Assembly: GCA_029552545.1 (NCBI GenBank)
Contig: JAKPDO010000043.1
Coordinates: forward strand, 84,716-148,715
DNA length: 64,000 nucleotides
Source: Planctomycetota bacterium
Lineage (GTDB): Bacteria; Planctomycetota; Phycisphaerae; Sedimentisphaerales; Anaerohalosphaeraceae
Direction: 5' to 3'
In this document: positions 60,747-64,000 of the stretch, in pieces
Numbering within the stretch: the first letter of the stretch is position 1
Layout: each line of letters begins with the position of its first letter
The notes under the pieces: model-generated
The model's input: the letters and a program-made list of their open reading frames with translations, nothing else
What the model was told of the DNA's origin: nothing
Database searches by the model: none
Program-made: the position numbers and the translations under genes

Positions 60747-62033
60747 GTGAAATGGACGGATCGGTATTTGGATGAATTTTACGGCCTTCTCATAATTGCG
60801 TTTTTCCTCTGTGGGCAAAATCTTATCCAGCAGGTTCTCAAGGATGTCGATGAGAGATTCTACGTCTTTTTTCTGAGCGGTTTGAGTTCCGTGTGCCAGC
60901 CAGGATTGATTCCTTTTATCTAAAGATTTGGCCAATTTGCCTGTTTGTTTTTCGAAATTTCCGTTTTCGAAGTAAAGAGGAGAAAGATATTCCGCCCACG
61001 GGTCTTGAAGGCGACAAAGCAGTTCGAGGGCATCCCGCAGACCAATTTTAGCTGTTTGCGTATTGTTTGAATGATGGGAAGAAAAAGTGAGACGGTTGAT
61101 AAATTCATTGGGGATCTGCTTTTCTTCAAGAAAAGTACGGGGTGCTGAGGATGTTTTGATCTTATACTGAACAAACAGGCGATATTGGATTAGATATTCG
61201 CAGACTCGATAGAGACGAGAGAGGGCATCATCAAATCGGCCTTGATTGAATCTTCGTTTTGCGTTGGAGAAAAGGTCATAGAGTCTGCAGAGGGACCATT
61301 CATCGTTTTGCACATTGCGGCAAAATTCGGCAGAGTTTTTCAGCTGACAGATGTCCAATGCAGTTTGATTTTTAGATGCATTGTTGACAAGATTTCCGAG
61401 TTTGGATGCGGCATCCTGCCAGCAGAAACGTTCCCAGGAACTATATGCGTTCGCCAGGATAGAGAGTTCCTGAGCGAAGCGAGATATTTCAGGGGTAATG
61501 TCGTGATTATTGGCGTATTCTTTGGCGATTTGAGCAGCGGCCTCAAATTCTCCGTGATTGAACAAGACGGCAGCTCTTTCGAGATTTTGGCGGGCATAAA
61601 TCTGAGCCGGGTGCAATGCCAGCACATCGGTAGAAACCTTTACTCGGCCGGTCTGGTCGCGGGGCCCGGTAATGTAGCTGACCTGTTTGACACCATAGGT
61701 GACAGCGGCGGCGAACAATGCGGCACTCATCGCTTTGGTACCGCTTGTAAAATCGGCAGCGATTTCTTCTTCAGGAGCAATTTGCCGAAGAATCTTCAGA
61801 TATTCATTATACAAAAACTCTACGTTGTCTTCATTGCCTATTGTATAGGGCTGAAAGGGAACTTCGATTGAGTGCAGGGCTTCCTCAATAAAAGGTAAGG
61901 TTTGGTCGGCCGTTTTAGGGGAACATAATAAAATCACTTTCTGCGGCTGGTGTTTCTTGATTGAAAAAACGAGTGCATCTGCAATATCTCTGCCTGTACA
62001 GCCCGTACCAACGGTCATCACAAGTGCAAGCAT
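60708..62033 (-). CDS. CARF-HEPN ribonuclease, Csm6-like (TIGR02710/Cas02710 type)
   Basis: 441 residues, minus strand, AAGGA before the start. N-terminal CARF domain: VMTVGTGCTGRDIADALVFS and ADFTSGTKAMSAALFAAA (residues 94-103), the nucleotide-binding loops. A helical middle region follows. The HEPN nuclease motif RNQSWLAH (Arg374 to His381, R-x6-H) precedes the end. In type III CRISPR immunity, cyclic oligoadenylate made by Cas10 activates such proteins to cut RNA. The last about 12 residues (RRDSNPRPAD) read antisense through the tRNA-Arg. It shares strand with the array. No cas10 is in the window. Confidence 0.9.
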   Translation of the reverse strand: MLALVMTVGTGCTGRDIADALVFSIKKHQPQKVILLCSPKTADQTLPFIEEALHSIEVPFQPYTIGNEDNVEFLYNEYLKILRQIAPEEEIAADFTSGTKAMSAALFAAAVTYGVKQVSYITGPRDQTGRVKVSTDVLALHPAQIYARQNLERAAVLFNHGEFEAAAQIAKEYANNHDITPEISRFAQELSILANAYSSWERFCWQDAASKLGNLVNNASKNQTALDICQLKNSAEFCRNVQNDEWSLCRLYDLFSNAKRRFNQGRFDDALSRLYRVCEYLIQYRLFVQYKIKTSSAPRTFLEEKQIPNEFINRLTFSSHHSNNTQTAKIGLRDALELLCRLQDPWAEYLSPLYFENGNFEKQTGKLAKSLDKRNQSWLAHGTQTAQKKDVESLIDILENLLDKILPTEEKRNYEKAVKFIQIPIRPFHHARRDSNPRPAD

Positions 62034-62322
62034 TCCAGAATTCCTTCTTTGGGCTTAGTGCGGTACAAAATAAGGGTTTTTAAGGAAAATGTCAATAGGG
62101 CTGTCTTAAAACCTTCCTCATTGCAAGATAACACAAACACCAGAGACCAGACTTCCACAGTCTAAAAAGCCCGAAATCCGAAACAGTTAACCACAGATTG
62201 CGCAGATTTCACAGATTCAAAAAAGCAAAGGACGAAAGCAAATGAATTTAGAGGATAACTGCTCACTGATGACTGGCCGCTGGATACTGGCAACTGGTGT
62301 CTGGACCCTGTCCGCCGGCCGC
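62034..62322. other. Gene-free stretch between CARF-HEPN gene and array
   Basis: 289 bp with no gene. It holds the candidate promoter of the CARF-HEPN gene, a three-fold CAGATT repeat at 9-bp spacing (62194, 62203, 62212) and several ACTGG copies (62273-62306). By repeat orientation it is the trailer side of the array, so no leader is expected here. Confidence 0.5.
62067..62095 (-). promoter_or_regulatory. Promoter of the CARF-HEPN gene
   Basis: Minus strand: perfect TTGACA (62095-62090), 17 bp, TATTTT (62072-62067), 33 bp before the start codon. The gene can be expressed without the array. Confidence 0.6.
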
Positions 62323-64000
62323 GTTTCAATCCCTTATTCACCAGGGAAAAATTGCAAGAAGAATTCATTCAAGAAAAGGAGGCCCGATCATGATCACGTT
62401 TCAATCCCTTATTCATCAGGGAAAAATTGCAAGGATTACCGTGTATGAAAATAACGCAGGGGGAATTACCGTAATGTTTCAATCCCTTATTCATCAGGGA
62501 AAAATTGCAAGAAGAGGAAAACGGATTTTCTTTTGGTGATTTATTTGCGGCGTTTCAATCCCTTATTCATCAGGGAAAAATTGCAAGAAACAATGAGAAA
62601 AATATTTGAAGACAATTCTGGCGGAATTGTTTCAATCCCTTATTCATCAGGGAAAAATTGCAAGACCAGATACAGACGCTACAAACGCTACATCTGACAC
62701 AGCGTTTCAATCCCTTATTCATCAGGGAAAAATTGCAAGGGCTAGCCAGCTCGAAGAATGGGCCTATAAGGCCCGAAAAGTTTCAATCCCTTATTCATCA
62801 GGGAAAAATTGCAAGTACGTGGTCTTGAACAAATTGTTGGGAAAAGCATCCACAAGTTGTTTCAATCCCTTATTCATCAGGGAAAAATTGCAAGAGTACT
62901 ATTATCTGCACAGCATCCCGACCAACTTAAGAGGTGTTTCAATCCCTTATTCATCAGGGAAAAATTGCAAGTGTTAACATACAGGAGAGTTAAAAATTTG
63001 CTCCAACCAGTTTCAATCCCTTATTCATCAGGGAAAAATTGCAAGAAGAAAAGGAAATTAAGAAATAAGAAAGGAGAAAAAAATGAAGTTTCAATCCCTT
63101 ATTCATCAGGGAAAAATTGCAAGTTGGCCGATTGGAGTGAAATGGACATTCTGATTTTACTGGGGTTTCAATCCCTTATTCATCAGGGAAAAATTGCAAG
63201 GAGTCTTATCGGCTCTGCCGCATCAAGGCCGCCCAATCCGGGTTTCAATCCCTTATTCATCAGGGAAAAATTGCAAGTGTGGTACGATGGCCCTCGGTAG
63301 TGAGTTCCGCAACGACAACGAGTTTCAATCCCTTATTCATCAGGGGAAAATTGCAAGTCCGTTTGTTTTTTCCACAGAAAGAAAGACCCGAATACCAAAG
63401 TTTCAATCCCTTATTCATCAGGGGAAAATTGCAAGTGAGTACCAAAGCGATCGGGCAAATGATCCTCAATGACATCGAGAAGTTTCAATCCCTTATTCAT
63501 CAGGGGAAAATTGCAAGATCAGGTCTGGTGTGTAGTCTGGTGTGGTCTGTATCAGGTGTTTCAATCCCTTATTCATCAGGGGAAAATTGCAAGCGTTACC
63601 GAATGGTTCGGCACAAAGGCAAATGGACTATTGTTTCAATCCCTTATTCATCAGGGGAAAATTGCAAGTGAGGGGCTAATTGAATCTTGTATTGCGGACA
63701 TTAAGGGGGTTTCAATCCCTTATTCATCAGGGGAAAATTGCAAGGTTTTTCCGCTTGTTAGGAGCAATCTGTCCCGACGGAAAGTTGTTTCAATCCCTTA
63801 TTCATCAGGGGAAAATTGCAAGTTTGAGGTGCTCAAGGCACAATGGGGGGAGTTCCTTGCAGTTTCAATCCCTTATTCATCAGGGGAAAATTGCAAGTCA
63901 TGCACTGGCTCCGTATTGAAGGCCAACTTCCTGAGGTCTCGTTTCAATCCCTTATTCATCAGGGGAAAATTGCAAGGACATTACAAAGATTTGCGGTTAT
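62323..64000 (-). CRISPR. CRISPR array, 22 repeats, continues past the right edge
   Basis: 36-bp repeats beginning GTTTCAATCCC and ending AAATTGCAAG start at 62323, 62398, 62476, 62552, 62629, 62704, 62780, 62859, 62936, 63010, 63088, 63165, 63242, 63322, 63400, 63482, 63558, 63633, 63709, 63787, 63862 and 63941. Spacers are 38-46 bp. On the minus strand the repeat ends ATTGAAAC, the usual 8-nt crRNA handle, so transcription runs leftward and the leader is right of 64000. The first repeat (trailer end) has CACC for CATC. Repeats 2-13 read CAGGGAAAAA and 14-22 read CAGGGGAAAA. The final spacer is cut by the edge. Confidence 0.97.

Noticed and set aside
62034..62322. CRISPR leader left of the array
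   Set aside because: The minus-strand repeat ends ATTGAAAC and the degenerate repeat is at this end, so this is the trailer side.
62242..63919. Open frames along the CRISPR array
   Set aside because: Their translations are the repeat read over and over (FQSLIHQGKIA, SIPYSSGKNCK), so they come from repeat length and not from genes.

Overview
The window looks like the chromosome of an anaerobic, polysaccharide-degrading bacterium of the Planctomycetota, most likely class Phycisphaerae. The clues are a dockerin-like C-terminus on a secreted protein (19490-19613), a pilin-like protein with the [17 protein letters not shown] leader, an ECF sigma/FecR pair, a 48-residue protein ending in a PEP-CTERM-like tail, many secreted glycosidases, and redox genes typical of anaerobes (trimeric [FeFe] hydrogenase, Rex, rubrerythrin, flavodiiron protein). 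The assignment is by gene content only.

Layout. 1-3756: end of a GH31 alpha-xylosidase and a GH74 xyloglucanase. 3857-7875: gatC, a secreted esterase, gatA, gatB. 8113-14669: two very large secreted carbohydrate-active proteins, then tadA. 15326-20512: ECF sigma factor, FecR-like membrane protein, secreted dockerin-bearing protein and pilin-like protein. 20682-20930: tRNA-Ser whose 3' end is repeated 158 bp downstream. 20960-24663: esterase and GH78 alpha-L-rhamnosidase. 24671-31734: nuclease, tRNA-Asp, DJ-1/PfpI, second GH31 (lipoprotein with PA14-like insert), PEBP, FHA-GAF, RsmD and a receiver protein. 31913-40672: RluB-type pseudouridine synthase, a coiled-coil membrane protein, NnrE, rpsO-pnp, cold-shock protein, NtrC-type regulator and DAHP synthase. 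40820-45626: phosphodiesterase, then a Fur-family regulator with rubrerythrin, lipoprotein thiol peroxidase, flavodiiron protein, ferritin and a ferritin-like protein. 45676-50322: an Nqr/Rnf-type membrane operon (BCDEF equivalents, no A subunit) ending in a small hypothetical gene and rubredoxin. 50400-51944: glucose-6-phosphate dehydrogenase. 52127-59491: rex, histidine kinase, small [2Fe-2S]-type protein, hydB, hydA, hydC and response regulator. 59648-60746: two small proteins and tRNA-Val and tRNA-Arg. 60708-64000: a CARF-HEPN (Csm6-like) nuclease and a CRISPR array of 22 repeats that runs off the right edge.

How it fits together. The sugar genes point to growth on xyloglucan and pectin-type polymers. 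The reduced cofactors from fermentation would go to the NADH-linked hydrogenase, controlled by NADH-sensing Rex and probably by the co-encoded kinase and receiver, and to the Nqr/Rnf-like ion pump. The Fur-rubrerythrin-Tpx-flavodiiron-ferritin block protects an anaerobe from oxygen and peroxide and stores the released iron. The right end is a type III-style defence locus: the repeat ends and the degenerate first repeat say the array is read leftward, with its leader and probably its cas genes beyond the window.

The points most worth checking are the Nqr-like operon without an NqrA or RnfB/RnfC gene, the altered H-cluster motifs of HydA, an inverted repeat that covers the ribosome binding site of tpx, the tRNA-Ser tail duplication, and the CARF-HEPN gene that reads into a degenerate tRNA-Arg.
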